Source of the DNA: Diploscapter coronatus
Lineage: Eukaryota > Nematoda > Chromadorea > Rhabditida > Rhabditidae
Length of the DNA: 64,000 bases
Assembly (NCBI GenBank): GCA_964036155.1
Contig: OZ038423.1
Span: forward strand, 42,051,249-42,115,248
Direction: 5' to 3'
In this document: in pieces, positions 12,266 through 24,200 of the stretch
Position numbering within the stretch: position 1 is the stretch's first letter
How the letters are laid out: every line of letters starts with the position of its first letter
Notes under the pieces: generated by a model
Told to the model about the DNA's origin: nothing
The model's input: the letters and a program-made list of their open reading frames with translations, nothing else
Databases searched by the model: none
Program-made: the position numbers and the translations under genes

Positions 12266-12341
12266 TCGAAATGCCGTAATCAAGTAAATTGAGCCTAGGT
12301 GATTTATTGGATAACAAACTTTTGAAAATACGGCGTTTCGA
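12266..12341. repeat. Imperfect inverted repeat, 13-bp core arms
   Basis: TCGAAATGCCGTA at 12266-12278 faces TACGGCGTTTCGA at 12329-12341, with one mismatch. Weaker complementarity continues outward (AACGT near 12251 and ACGTT near 12350). The 50-nt spacer is AT-rich. It resembles a small foldback element or its remnant. Confidence 0.5.
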
Positions 12342-14634
12342 TTTCACAACGTTTACTTGCTACTCTGAATGATTTCTGATCTGTGCTTCAAAGTTCTAAA
12401 TTATTTCTTTTCAGGAACTCCTCAACTTGTGGTCAATTAATATCCTACTTGTTATTTGTATTCAGCCCTTAATTAATTCGCCTATCCCTTCCTCTTCCTT
12501 CTTGTCATCTGGTGAAACGTCGTCAGAATTGTATCGTCTCATTTCCGCGCTGCTTTCGGGATTTCCTTCGGATTCTAATTCGCTAATTCGCTAGTCCTTT
12601 AGATTATTCACCTTATTCTTATTCGGTTTCTCTCTACGAATCGTGTACTTGTGCAGTTCTGCAAGAAACGTCTCTTTGTGTACGGGATGACTACTCCAAT
12701 CCACCCATCTCTCTTCGACAAATCGTTCGGGGCAACCGCGGGCTATTTCCATTAATTAATTAATTCACCATTTCGCTAATCAGCCAATCAACCTAATCAT
12801 TATTATTTAATTGTACTACAATATCGCGAGCTGCAAATTTTATATGGATACATTGCATATGATATATGGGTCAAATGAAACGACAACACGGACTCAACCA
12901 AATCAATTGCCAACACATTTTCCAGAACAATCGTTTTTCTTTCATTTATTCTTTTAAAAAATAGTTTGAAAAGATAACTGTTGTTAGCTAATTTTGAGAT
13001 AGTTAAAACTTGACAGTTATTCGTTCGAATTTTCTTCTTATCTTTTTTTTGTTTTTTTTTTTCTAGAAACAAGGATTGTTTTACGGAATCGATTATCATA
13101 AGCCGCTTTCACTCAAATTGCTGACTTCATTTCGACGACCTCTGCGAGTTTTTCAGAAGAAAGGATGTTTTCTCGTCTCTCAAATACGGTGTTGTTGTCA
13201 ATTTTCTCGGATAGTCATCGGGACCTGTTTTTGTCATCCAGAAAAACATTAGTTTGCTCGATGAATCCATCAAACTTCCTTCATAGTTCAGTCCGAGTTA
13301 TTTTTCAATCGTCTTCTTTATTTTGCTTCGTTTTTAATTTTTCGCAAAATGGGTTCCCAACGTTTTCCTAAAGTCTCCAATTTACCGGTTTGTTAAAATT
13401 CAAACGCTCTGTTACCGAATGTTCTGCACTTATCGTTTTCAAAACTTTATGGGCCTAATTCGTCTTTTTCCCGGTTGATACGCTGATTTTACGAGATTTC
13501 ATGCAAGTTAATGGTGTTGTTTTCTAAATTCAAAATTTTGACTCATTTCGAGGTTTTTCATTATTTTTCTTTTGCTCTTCTCATCGCTTTGCCGGTAGCC
13601 AAACAAGTCTATTTCGTGTAACGTCACCCCTCCGGTTTTTAATTTTTAAGATCAGTCATTTTTTATTTCATTGAGTCATACACCAAACTGTAATGCGCTA
13701 AATTCTGAGTCATCATAACGGTTATTACAGCTCAAACGTGGAGATGTGCAAAAACGCAACCTCTAAAAATGATTAATTTTCAATTGAAACATTCTTAAAA
13801 ATGCACAACTTCAAATGACAAGTTTTTCTCTCTTTCATATTCTTGATGATTTATCTAAAAGATCCATCAACTATTCTAGGACTTTTGAATTGAATTGTTA
13901 CTCAAAACGACAATCTTCTAAGAGTTTTGCGACGTGGCGTGCATTTTCCGGACCTCCATCATTCATTCAATAGCATCTCCAATTCATTGATTGCTCCACC
14001 ACTTTATCAGTCAGTTTCAATCAAGCATTCAGTCAGTTCATTCCATGATGAACTCCAAGTTTGCGTCAGAGATTGACGTGTTTTGATAAGGAATTGAAGT
14101 GGCAACATGTATCAGGAAATCGAAGTTGTTCAGCGATTTTCACCCGTCACAAATTGTTGTGGGGTTAAAGTCAACATTTTATGACTTGTAGACTAGATTC
14201 ATCGAGATTGATATGGAATCGATTGATACACGAGTTTTATGAAATGTATCAATTCATTCAATTCTTCTGATGAACCTAGTGTTTGTCATGAAATATCTGA
14301 ACAATTTGATCCATGTAGAGTGCTGCTTTTGTATTTCGTTATCAACCACAAAGAAATTTTACCGAGGTCCCAATGTACTTTACGTCGCTAGCGAGTCTCT
14401 CTCAAGATTTCAACATATTGCAATTTTATTTTTAAAAATCTATCCTCCAGATTTCTAGTTTCTATCCTTCGATTCAACAAATTCGAACAACATTTGTCTC
14501 GTTCTTTCTATAGAATTATTTGAATTGTTCCGGTGAATTTACACAAGTCGATTATTCCTTTACCAATTTCCGGTGCCGATTTATTGTTGATCGTGATAAT
14601 TCTATGAGGATTTCTGTAATATTTATGCAGACGT

Positions 14635-14675
14635 TTTCCGATAGTCGTTAATTCTCAATTTAAGACTATCGGAAA
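14635..14675. repeat. Perfect 12-bp hairpin
   Basis: TTTCCGATAGTC at 14635-14646 pairs perfectly with GACTATCGGAAA at 14664-14675 across a 17-nt loop. It lies about 550 bp beyond the stop codon of the minus-strand GPCR gene. It may be a 3' UTR structure or a repeat relic. Confidence 0.55.
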
Positions 14676-15219
14676 GCACTGATAACTCTAATTTTCGGGA
14701 AATTGTTGATATTCTTGAGAGAGAAAATGCTTCCGCGGGTATGGAAACGTTCTAATGAAGATATGTCTCGTTGCAAAATTACTGTTCTGTTATTATTGCA
14801 TGAAAAATACATGGAAAAATATTTATCGCAAAAAATAAAATAAACAAAATACCAGTAGAAAATTAAATCGTTCCAATTGAAGTACAGAAAAGATATACAA
14901 ATTACAAAACTCATTTTCTTTAGCTGTCCAATGATGTAAAATTTCGCGTGAATATAAATAAAAACTAAAAAACTGAGAACAATTGAAAGCCATGATTTAA
15001 CCCGCGTATCACGAATTGTGCGTAATACAAATCGATTGTGGCAAATATCACAATTATGTCACCATCAAAAATAGTAATCTTCTTCAATACGAAGATTGAA
15101 AAATGATAGAATTTGTACAATAATTCGAATTTTTTCGTAAGTAAATATTGGTCGATAAAAGCCCCATTTTACAGGAAAAAAAATACTAAAATGTAAGAGC
15201 AGAAGAATTAGGAAAAATA

Positions 15220-17781
15220 TCAGTTAGTGGGCGCTAATAAGTGATTGGATAGCTCTTCTTCTTTAATGGGGGCTGTCAGCATTTTCGTGGTGTCTGAACA
15301 AGAAGGGCTCCTTATTTTTGCCGGACATTTAACTGATGCGTGTCTCACGTACAGTGCTTTGATCACCTGAATTTTACCGATTACTTTATGCGAGATAAAG
15401 CTTTTCTTCCTTACATGTCGTCGAAACGCATCGGACAAGAATACGTAAAGGAACGGATTTGCAGCAGCGTTGATGTACTGTAGAGCGAATGCAGCGTAAG
15501 ACATGATTTTCAGCAGTTTGATGTTTCTGTAAATTGTAGTAAAGTCATTTTTCCGACGTTAATTCAGAGCTGAGCAATGTTGTATTCTTATCTTTAAAGG
15601 GTTTTAGATATTCCATCTTCTCATTTGAAATCATCGAATTCTAGTCTTTGTTCAGTCCTTCATTCAACTTACTCTATCCAATCAGCATTTGCGACGATGC
15701 TGAATTGCACAAACCAGAACGGCAACCAACAAGTTGTGTACGATATGGCTATCGCTAAGCCGAGTAAAGTTACCTGAACCTCGAAATTCATAGGAATTCA
15801 TTGTCAAGTCTGATAGAACCTTGGTCGTTTTCCGCTTCGTGATTTTCCGTTTCAAATACAGGCTTCGTCGTCGCTGCCACATAGTGAAAATGATTCCGGA
15901 ATAGAAGCACCATATTCCTACCAGAGGAAGCAGATAGCTCAACGTGAAGCAATACGTTATGAAAAATCTAAAGACACCGATTTTCGACTTTTCAACTCAA
16001 TAAAAATTTTACCTGCTTGAAGCGATGATGTTCGCAAGATAGTTTTCAACTTCTTCGTTCTTGGCTTGTAAAGGATCAAATTCTTCTTTGCCGAAGAATA
16101 GCATACACTTTTGGGATACTTCTGTGCCTTCTAAAATTTGAACTTTCGGAGTAATTTTGCTAATTTTAGCAAACCATAATATTTGACAACTTTCGTGAAT
16201 ATGAGCAGAGGTGTCATTTCGAGAATGATCATTGCCCAGGTTAGCAGCGATAGAAGAATGGCTGTGTTGGTGGATCTCCAGGATGAGGAGGTCAAAGGCC
16301 TGCAGACTGCAAGAAATCTGTCGAATGAGAGCACTGCTATGAATGCAGAGGAGGCGAATTGCGTTACCTAAAATTGTAGAGCTTTCATAAACGTTTGAAA
16401 TTATCAAAATTTTAATTTATTACGATATTCAACAACATAAATTTTTCAAAGGACTACTCTATCCATTTAAAAAAAAATTTTCTCATCGATAAATTGCTAA
16501 ATTTCTTACCCCATTCACACTGAAGAATACCCGACATAGCAGAGAACCAAACATCCAATTCTTCTGTGTGGCTTGATACAAAACGACTGGAGTTCCGGAG
16601 AGGAAGACCAAATCTGCGATCGCCAGATTCAGAATGTAGATGTTCGATATTGTTCGCATATCGCTGAAATTTACCGATTATTTGTTTGGAGGTTATCCAG
16701 TGATTTGATTATCATTTTTCTATCCGAATCTTTATCTTTGACAAGTTAGAGATAAAAATGGAGAATTTTCATGACAAAATGAGCACTTCAATCAACTTTT
16801 CACGAATGACTATTTCCTAACTAATTTCTTTATCACTTTCAAAACCTGTAGGCATTCAAATATTGCGTAATTCTGTTTTTGACGTTATGAACCCAATCTC
16901 AGGAAGTGAATGTTCGTTGCCGACTTTTCATTTATCGCGCGTGATTCACCCCAAGTCAGAATGCGTCTGTGGATATTTCGGGACTGTCAAATTATGCGAA
17001 TCACGAGATTCCTTAATGCCTAATGCCTTGATTTCCTCATACGGAACTCTTTTGAGCCTTTTGATTCCACCAAGTCTTTGTGCTGCTTTTTAAGAACATC
17101 TATAAATTCCTTTGTTGTTTTGAATTTGTTCTCACGCCTCGAAAAAGTTGGCCATTTTCCCAATGAATAAAAGAATAAATTGTGCAAAATGCACCATTCA
17201 TCGTTGAATTCTCGAACAAAAGAGAGGGCAGCTTGCACGCGTGAACATGCCATAATTAGATTATTACGAATATTTTTAGAGACAGACTTTTACTAAATAG
17301 CTCAAATCCTATCGAGTCAATCAAAATTGACGTGATGTTTGGTGTTTATCACTTGATGATCAGAATGACGAAACAAAATGCCATTTTGAATTTATCAGGA
17401 AAGGTCGCTTATTTTTCCTGCTTGAAAGGCTAGTTTATTTTGACTTTGCAGAAAATTTTGCAGGAATTTGGAATGTTTCTAAACTTTCGGCTGCCATTGG
17501 ACTGGAAGAAAAAGATAAACTTTGCTCTGCATTGTCCACATCAAAATGTTATTTTTTACGCTCAAAATGCGATCAAATATTTCAACAGAAACAAAAATGA
17601 ATAACTAACTCACCGAAAATAGATAATGGAAATTAGAACGCATAGGTTGGCTGGGATACCGAATATTGCTGCCGCAGTTGAGAATGCGTGGAATAGATAT
17701 TGGTCCTAAATTTTCAGATAAAAAATAATTTATAAGTCCATTTACCATTGCAATGAGCTCCTGCGTTTGTGTAGAGTTCAT
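15220..17781 (-). CDS. Rhodopsin-family peptide GPCR (somatostatin/galanin/allatostatin-like group)
   Basis: This is a complete seven-helix receptor of 382 residues, probably for a neuropeptide. The exons, in transcript order, are 17781-17746, 17705-17614, 16663-16510, 16367-16175, 16130-16013, 15967-15820, 15773-15673 and 15526-15220. Phases all join and the frame ends in TGA. The N-terminus is short with an NST glycosylation site. TM1 has the family Asn (GIPANLCVLISI), TM2 has NLAIADLVFLSGTP, and TM3 begins with a cysteine (SLLCRVFF) that pairs with loop-2 SQKC. The DRY position reads SFDRFLAVCRP, TM6 has TTCWLPFWF, and TM7 has INAAANPFLYVFLSDAFRR. Two introns are only 44 and 46 nt. DRF instead of DRY occurs in natural receptors. 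The peptide ligand cannot be read from sequence, so I give no symbol. Confidence 0.88.
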
Positions 17782-18211
17782 TGTGCAAAATAATCAAAAA
17801 CGATAATAACTTCTAGATGCCAGAAATTATACCAGTAATCGAGTGGAGATGATAGTTCAGGACATCTGAATTTCAAAAGTAAACATTTCAATTTTCACAA
17901 TTATCAGCAGAAAAATTACGATAAAAAATTGGGTCAAAATACACGAATATTCGAATCGAAATTTCCTGCATATTTACCTAGAGAACTAATAATTTCATGA
18001 TATCAAATTGCCCTTGTTTTGTTCAGTTTTATTCGAGTGCGCCTTACTAGTGTTTCTGTGGGTAGAAAAACCAAACGGAGGAATTATGAAAATTAGGAAA
18101 TTCGAGAGGACCGAAAATGCAGAGTTCTGCTGAAATTGCTTCACATACGTGGGGTTGGGCTAAATTTGGCAACCAAGCTCTATTTTCATTTGGCAAGTGC
18201 AGCACCAAACA

Positions 18212-18221
18212 TATATAAATA
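18212..18221 (-). promoter_or_regulatory. Possible TATA element upstream of the minus-strand GPCR
   Basis: A TATATAAATA run lies 431 bp upstream of the GPCR start codon, in a locally less AT-rich setting. It reads as TATTTATATA on the minus strand and could serve either direction. AT-rich genomes give many chance matches, so this is weak. Confidence 0.2.
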
Positions 18222-21200
18222 TGGCCCTTAGGCTCTAAGCTCTGCTCAGAATCTACTGAATCTGTCCCTTTTTCTTTCCTCGAAAAGGCCCTTGCCCCAA
18301 CCCTGGGCTTGTGTTTTTGTCTTCTATTGGTCCTCTTGTATTACACGATTAGAGAGGAAAAGAAATAGAAAATGAAAGAGAAAGAGAAAGAAAAAAGGGT
18401 AAATTCCGACTCAGATTTGGGTTCTGGGGGTAGGGGGAAATGAGTGCCTACACAATGCATGCTCAGATGGACTAATGCAGGAATACCTGCTTGATTCTGG
18501 GATTGAAGACAAGGAAAACTAGGGTGGATTTTCGACAGAGCAATATGAGCCTCCCTCCCTCAGCTATCTCGATTTTGAATCTTTTCAATCCGCTCGCTGA
18601 CCACTCGGATAAAAATAGGATTTGAGCGGATAAAAGGATATTATGATGGCCAATATAATAGAACTTCATTTTTTGGAAAATATCGAAAATAATGACAAAG
18701 AGTGGATAGATTTTCGTAACGCAAATTGAAAATTATAGCTTGCAAAACATGAAAATGTGTAAAATGCAGACGCGAAAGAAAATGCATAGAATTTTCGTAT
18801 AATAATGCCACAATCTCGATATTAGCTTGAACGGGTAATAAGTTATCACCTGACTCAATCTAATGAAATCGGAACATGAGATACGAAATCTCTTTGTATC
18901 AAAGTACATTTTAACCTCGAAAGCTGAACAAGCAATTGAATATCCGAAAAATGCTCTATTTTGGTCATAGTCATATGCTCGAATATCTCGGATTTCAATT
19001 TAGTACAAACTAATATCCATTCATTTTTCTGTAAAGTGTGAGTAATGTAAATACTGTACTTTCGTCATGATACGGATAAAATGATAAAATTCGAGTAGAA
19101 TTTCAAAAATCCATTTTTATGAAGGAAAAAACAAGCTGAAAGTTGATGACGTAGTTTATTTTAATTTCGCATGCTATATTCACTCGATATAATCATGTCG
19201 TGACAAAGTACAACTTCAATATCAACCTTTAAACACTGCACATAAATGAAAAATTGAGAGATAGCGTGCTGGTCAGAAGAAGGTTCTCTTTCTCTGAGCA
19301 TCGTATGAGATGAAACTTCAAATATTTCCAATCTAGAGCATAACAAAATATTTGAAGAAAGATATTATCATGTATGGAAGCTGTTTTGCTCGTTTCGAAT
19401 GCAGAAAAGACGGGATCTCGAAGTTTAATTATGGGATTCAGAATTGAGAAAGTAGATGAAGAAGCTACATTTGAGGAATAGGCAAATGCGAACAGGAAAT
19501 TAAGACTTGCGCAGAAGAGCAAAGAGCTGTGAATATGATATAAATATGCAGCGGCAGAAGGGGAGCGGATACTTGAAAACCTTCGAAAAATGGAATGTTC
19601 TGCAAGAAGAACACTAATCACAATGTGTGATGTGATTATCCTACAGTAATCCCAACGACGAAGAAATATCATCGGAATCAGCAGAGAATTAAGGCAGATG
19701 AAAGAATAATCATAAGACAAAAAATCAAGAATTTGCAGAGCAAATAAGGCATAATCACATCGGGCGGAAATGATAAAAGTTACAGGCTTAAAATATTTTT
19801 GATTTCATCTTTTCGAAATGTGATTTCTTGTTTGTTAGGACAGAATTTGAAATCAAACTTAACTTTCTCCACAAATGTTGAATCTTATCTAGAAAGTCCA
19901 ATCAGAACCTCATACCTTAATATATAACTAGCACCAATGCAATAAATAAAATTTTATAACCATTGAAGTCTGTTCGAATCATAAATCACGACTATACGAA
20001 AATGCGAAAGATGCCTGAAAAGTACTCGCCGTACGAAAATATGCTCGAATGGTTATTTTTATGTGCGCGACATTCGTTTGCATTGCATAAAGTTATTTCG
20101 AGGGAAAATTTGAATTCGGGTAAAAAATTCGCGCTCTGTGCGAATTCGGCAGGATACGGAAGAGTTGATTAGCCTTTCCGACGCAAAGTCGAAATTTTTT
20201 ACGCACAAAATGTCATGTTGTGGCACGGAGCGAAAGCAATGCAGAAACTGCATAAAGAAGCGGAAAGGAATAGAAAAACAGGCTGAAAAGGGAAAGAATC
20301 GGGGGGAATTGGAATGGAATGAAGTCGGTCCGCGCAGGCCTGAAAGCCTGAGAAAGGCAGGAAGTATGAATCCATGGGTAGAGGGACAGAAAAGAGTACT
20401 GAACTAAAGGAATAAGAGATCCATAAAAGGGAGTAAATAGAGTACATGGAATTGCAGAGCATAGAAGAAGTGTCGTATTCAGGGTTTTGCGAATCTTAAT
20501 GCAAACTGAAAATGCACTGCAGAGTAGCATGGCAGTTGAAGTTACACAATAGGAAATTTGCGTCAGTCAAACGAAAGTAAAATCATTGCTGAAATTGACT
20601 TTAATTCACAGTTGCAATTTGGTTCTGCTAAGGTTTATTTTCAGTTGCAGTTCCAATTTTTGTCGCTAAGAAAATCCCAAAAAATCTCTGGTCGTACTAT
20701 AAGACTCCTCCTTCAAGGACACTTCAATTGTAGCCGCATTCAAAGCTCTTCCCTCTCTGCCTGCAAAAAGCAAACCCGATCCGAAGAATCTAATTTTCTC
20801 GATTTTTCCTATCTACTCTCTCCCGGAGTTCAATGCGCAGCGCAGACTACGTGAAAAGAGAATAGAGAAGTTGAGGGTGGCGAAGGGAACGTGAAAATGA
20901 AGGGTAGGGGATTCTTGGTGAATGATCGAATCAGGCAAATCAGGTTGAAACAAAAGGAACCGTCAAAAAATAGCTGAAATCGTGCAAAGTCATTTGGATA
21001 TCTGATCAGGAACGACTAAAATGGCCAAAAATAGAAAAATGAAGAAGTGACAATGAAATTTCAAATGAAAAGTCGATAAAATGCACGAATGAATCAGAAA
21101 ATACGCATAAAAATGAAGAAAATCGAGCGTAATGAGGGTTTACAAGAAAATCCTCCACTTTGGTAAATGATGCTCCTCTTTGAATGATACCGCAACAATT

Positions 21201-24200
21201 TGAGGGCGAAAGGAAATAACAAAATGAGCTTCATCGAAGGAGACAGAGAGCCACGCAAAAGGCAATTTCATCAGAAGAAAAGACGCAGTTTGAGTCAGAC
21301 ATTTCGCCGTTCAAGCAGCCGAACTTCGCCACATAAAAGCGATAATTTCCTTTCAATGCGTCTATCTGAAAACAGCCTAATTTTAACAACTTCTCATGTG
21401 ATTGCTTTTGCAAAAATTTCCGGTGAATGGAGGAGGTTTGGGATTTGGATTTCGACTTCAAATAAATGGATAGCGATAAAGTTCATTGGTCTTGTTTTGT
21501 TCATTACGTCTTTCTGACCAAAATAAACTCCGTTCTTCAGAAACCAGATTCTGGATTTAGATCTACAAGCTAACAAATTAACGCTACTCGATAGAACACT
21601 AAAAGCCTCGTCTAACTCAATTCTTTCACTACTCTTTTTATTCTAACCAAAATTCAGCGCAACTTTGGTCTTCGAAGATTTGGATGAATGAAACAAAGAA
21701 ATTGCAGAAAAAATCCCAGAGTTCGTGAATGGGACTGATTTTCTGGAATTTCTCGGGAAAATTGGCTTCATGATCGAGGAAATGGGACAGAATTGTGCAG
21801 ATTTGCCCGTTTAAATAGAGGAACAGAACACACCCACAGAGGGTTTTTTCTCCGTCAGTTATTAGCCACGAAACTTTGCAGTGGCTATTTGACGTTCTTT
21901 GGAATATACGGTAGAATGAGGAGATAATAAGGATGGGAAAATTGTCGCAATTTTCAAATAGTTCGATGATTTTCACACAGCGAGATGGTAAAGACAAATA
22001 CTAAACTCTAGGAGAGAGGTTCGAAGAAATGACAAAAATCAACATTAAACCGTTCTTTATGCGATTTGTTTTCGAGAAAAATAACTGAATGTGAGAAATT
22101 CGAAACCGTAATGGTTGACAATTGGGGTCCACAAACTTTAACTTGCCGAAGTTTGATTTTTAGTTTCTTTAGATTTTCAGATATTGTATTTTATAGATTC
22201 TAAGTGTAGATAAATCATGTTGACAGTCGTTATATTTTTCTCCTCAAAATAAAGCTAAACGCAAGAACCGTCCATGGTATGCAAATTTCTGGGTCGAAGG
22301 AGATATGCACCATAAAGAGATGAATTGTACCATAAGATGAGTAGGAACTCCCCACATTTAGGTATAAATCGACCTCCACCAGACCTAGTGAGCACTTTTG
22401 TCAGATGAAGAAAATATACGGAGAATAAATCACAAGAACGAAATCATAATTAAGCGCTATCTTGTAGAAGCGAAATTTTGAGTTAGTTAATATAATGCCA
22501 GAGATGTAATTTTTCTAATAAAAACATACTGGGAGCAGGCCGCAAGAAGTCTCTAATGGTCGTCCTCTTTTGGATTGACTTCAGTCCAAAACTTAGAAAA
22601 AAATAATAATTCTCCATATTTGCCAAACATTCTAGTCAAAAGCAATCCACCCGAGCATATAAATAATGTCGAATAAGAAAGGCTAAAGAATAGCAATTTT
22701 ATGCAACATTTTGGAGAATTCTAAAGTTGTGACCGCTCTGTTAGCACTGAACAATAGTTGCTGGCGTGACAAACCACGCAGTAAGAAAATGAAAAATGAA
22801 GTAAAAATAGACGTGAATGAAGCTAAAGCAGATCAGTGAATGAACAAATGTTCTGTGGAGATTTACGAGAAGAGTCAAATGGCGAGTCAGGAAAAAGAAG
22901 ATAGGGGCAAGGGTCGGGTCGCAAAAAAGACGACGTGCGAAAGTTGTACATGTTTTGTGTGACTAACAGAAAGTGGAAATGTGAGAAGCTGAAGATCTGA
23001 AATTAGAAGAAAAAGAAAAGATCATGGAATTGAGCAAGTTATTGCATGGATGGGCTAAAGATATCCCTAAATCTCCAACATATGACGGAAATAAACTTGG
23101 ACTATCGAGTTTATAAGCGCCAAAAATCTAAGGATCATTAGAAATGAATGGATAAATACCGAATCGCCAAATGGAGTGTGATATTTTCTTTATTTATTTG
23201 GGACATTTGAAGCAAATATATAATAAAAACAAAGAGCTAGTCCCACGATGCCCATTTTCATGCGAAAGTGGAATTCAGAATTCAGAAATGAATGGCAAGA
23301 CGCAAGGACTTAGGATTGTTTTTCTACCGAATCTATTTTAGCCGGCCATTCAGGAACGAACTGATTTATTCATAACTATACTCATCAGAGTGCAATTTTT
23401 TTTTGCAAAAATAAGGTATCGTGTTAGCTAAACTAAATAGGAAATAGAATTGGTCAAAAATTGGGTTTATTCTCTGAAAAAAGTGGCATTCAATTTCTCG
23501 ATTGCTTCGAACGTTTCTGCAAAATGTCATTGAAAAGCAAGGAAATTCCCAACATTTGTTGAATTTAGTCTTTAGACTCTCAAGTAAATTTCACTTTCTA
23601 CCTCTTCATTCAACATAGACAATGGTAATTATTTTGAAGGTAAACATGGGGTCAAATTTTGAAATTGAGAAGAGGAATATGAAATTGAGAGAGGGAAATG
23701 GAAATTGGGTTCCATCGAAAGGACGGCGCATGAAATGAGCGTGCATGTCGAATGTCGCAAGGTAAAAGGAATGATAGAGGAAAGGATAGCGAGATATGGA
23801 AATGAGGAAATATGAGAGGTCGAAGAGAGAGACGATAAAGTTTCGCAGTTTTACGATGAGACATGGAAAATTGCACTTTGACCTTACATAAATTGAAATT
23901 TGAAATGTCCGCGGTCCAGTTTATTATAGGTAAGAGCTCATTGTTGAGATCATTCAACATTCGAAATTAATGAAGAATGTTACTTTCGCAGTTTCGTTAT
24001 TTAAAATTTACTGAAAAAATGGACTCGGCTCTTATGACCTAGTGAATGAACATGGGTGGAATTAATTCTAGAAAATAACGGGATTAGTTTTTCTGCTATT
24101 ACCCGTTCTCATTCAATTCTGTGAATGCTTTCTGTTGTAGAAGCAATGCATAATTCGAGATACATCCGATCAACGGTTAATTTTTTTATGAAGATGGACG

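Larger units (their letters stand above)
5919..15219. other. 9.3 kb gene-poor convergent intergenic region, pyrimidine-rich on +
   Basis: I find no coding exon with recognisable protein sense here. The open frames are low-complexity Ser/Phe/Leu/Pro translations of C/T-rich DNA. From about 6.7 kb to 14 kb the + strand is persistently T- and C-rich, like the introns of the + strand genes in this window. A GC-richer patch lies at about 7540-7870, a (GA)n tract at about 8702-8722 and a purine-rich island at 11137-11285. It could be an untranslated or non-coding transcript, a long 3' region, or spacer. Confidence 0.6.

Noticed and set aside
19229..19720. Open frame of 163 codons on -, superficially membrane-like
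   Set aside because: The hydrophobic look comes from T-rich DNA; no chemoreceptor motifs or matching neighbouring exons were found.
19965..20000. GTTCGAATC motif suggestive of a tRNA B box
   Set aside because: No matching acceptor stem, A box or anticodon arm at the right distance, so not a tRNA gene.
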